Below, one piece after another: positions 63,946 to 64,000 of a stretch of 64,000 nt of DNA. The notes below the pieces were generated by a model that ran no database searches, had not been told where the DNA came from, and saw nothing but the letters and a program-made list of their open reading frames with translations. Made by a program: the position numbers and the translations under genes. The DNA is from Ketobacter sp. MCCC 1A13808 (lineage in GTDB: Bacteria > Pseudomonadota > Gammaproteobacteria > Pseudomonadales > Ketobacteraceae), in the NCBI RefSeq assembly GCF_009746715.1, contig NZ_VRKW01000015.1:17944-81943 (forward strand). The letters run 5' to 3'. Within the stretch, counting starts at the first letter, position 1; each line of letters starts with the position of its first letter.

Positions 63946-64000
63946 TGAACAAAGACACCCTAGAAGCCCTGGCACGCGAAGCGGCCAAAGGCATTAAAAC
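63945..64000 (+). CDS. IS256-family transposase, N-terminal part (3' truncated by window)
   Basis: The visible residues, MNKDTLEALAREAAKGIKT, match the start of IS256-family (mutator) transposases, which read ...LAKGLKTEADL. The ribosome site AAGGA is 9 bases upstream. Only 18 codons and part of the next fall in the window, so whether the gene is intact cannot be judged. Confidence 0.75.
   Translation, partial: MNKDTLEALAREAAKGIK

Larger units (their letters stand above)
63886..64000 (+). mobile_element. Second IS256-family element, left end (continues past window)
   Basis: The left end near TGTAGATAAATCTGTGTAACTG begins within the ELDEHLANE part of the first element. An intact-looking transposase start follows at 63945. 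The right end lies outside the window. Confidence 0.7.

Noticed and set aside
1..64000. CRISPR array, rRNA or tRNA genes
   Set aside because: Looked for regular short repeats and cloverleaf or rRNA motifs; none seen.

Overview
The window looks like accessory chromosome of a Gram-negative, hydrocarbon-using bacterium, most likely a marine-type gammaproteobacterium. The signs are outer-membrane barrels, three RND efflux systems, LpxR-, SodC-, YebG- and TrxC-like genes, two CYP153-type alkane-hydroxylase P450s, an AlkR-like AraC regulator and a FadL relic. The lineage is inferred from gene content (Alcanivorax-, Ketobacter- or Marinobacter-like) and no marker gene is present to prove it.

Layout: 1-3296 is the end of an RND efflux operon. 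3309-8510 is a TetR-controlled catabolic operon (ferritin-like metal-dependent hydrolase, SDR, HSL-type esterase, Baeyer-Villiger-type monooxygenase) whose content resembles the mycobacterial mymA-lipR-sadH cluster. 9260-10528 is a first, AT-rich CYP153-like P450. 10600-23830 is a decayed mobile zone: an IS256 remnant, a frameshifted integrase with a frameshifted KfrA-like partner, an intact RND/adaptor/TetR operon, a broken Tn3 transposase with an apparently intact PIN toxin-antitoxin pair, and a second shattered integrase. Next to this zone, at 23947-27132, is a second CYP153 locus (AraC regulator, 2Fe-2S ferredoxin, P450). Its alcohol dehydrogenase (GMC family) has been reduced to fragments and no ferredoxin reductase is present.

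27500-49480 combines signalling and stress genes. Two homologous modules pair a beta-barrel with a roughly 142-residue secreted PstS-like protein. One lies beside a methyl-accepting chemotaxis protein relic, the other is translationally linked to a membrane diguanylate cyclase. Around them are a saccharopine-dehydrogenase-like protein, a PPOX stress protein, a YghA-like SDR, an ETHE1-like dioxygenase/rhodanese fusion, two unknown proteins, ChaB, TrxC, LpxR, an exported methyltransferase with a tiny coupled ORF, an orphan NrtA/TauA-type binding protein, CBS, BrkB, a Pro/Glu repeat protein, SodC and a FocA-like channel.

49484-56161 is an arsenic regulon (arsR-acr3-gapdh-arsJ and pstS-arsC). Its two transcription units are preceded by near-identical 11-6-11 inverted repeats, with a dead fadL-like gene between them. 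56321-61350 is a third RND operon with its TetR regulator and a likely operator. 61386-63129 holds LexA-box-yebG, a GreA/B-like protein, a DUF2845 protein and a Pmp3-like peptide. The window ends in an XRE regulator relic, a deleted IS256 element and the start of a second IS256-family element, whose transposase start lies in a 12-bp hairpin.
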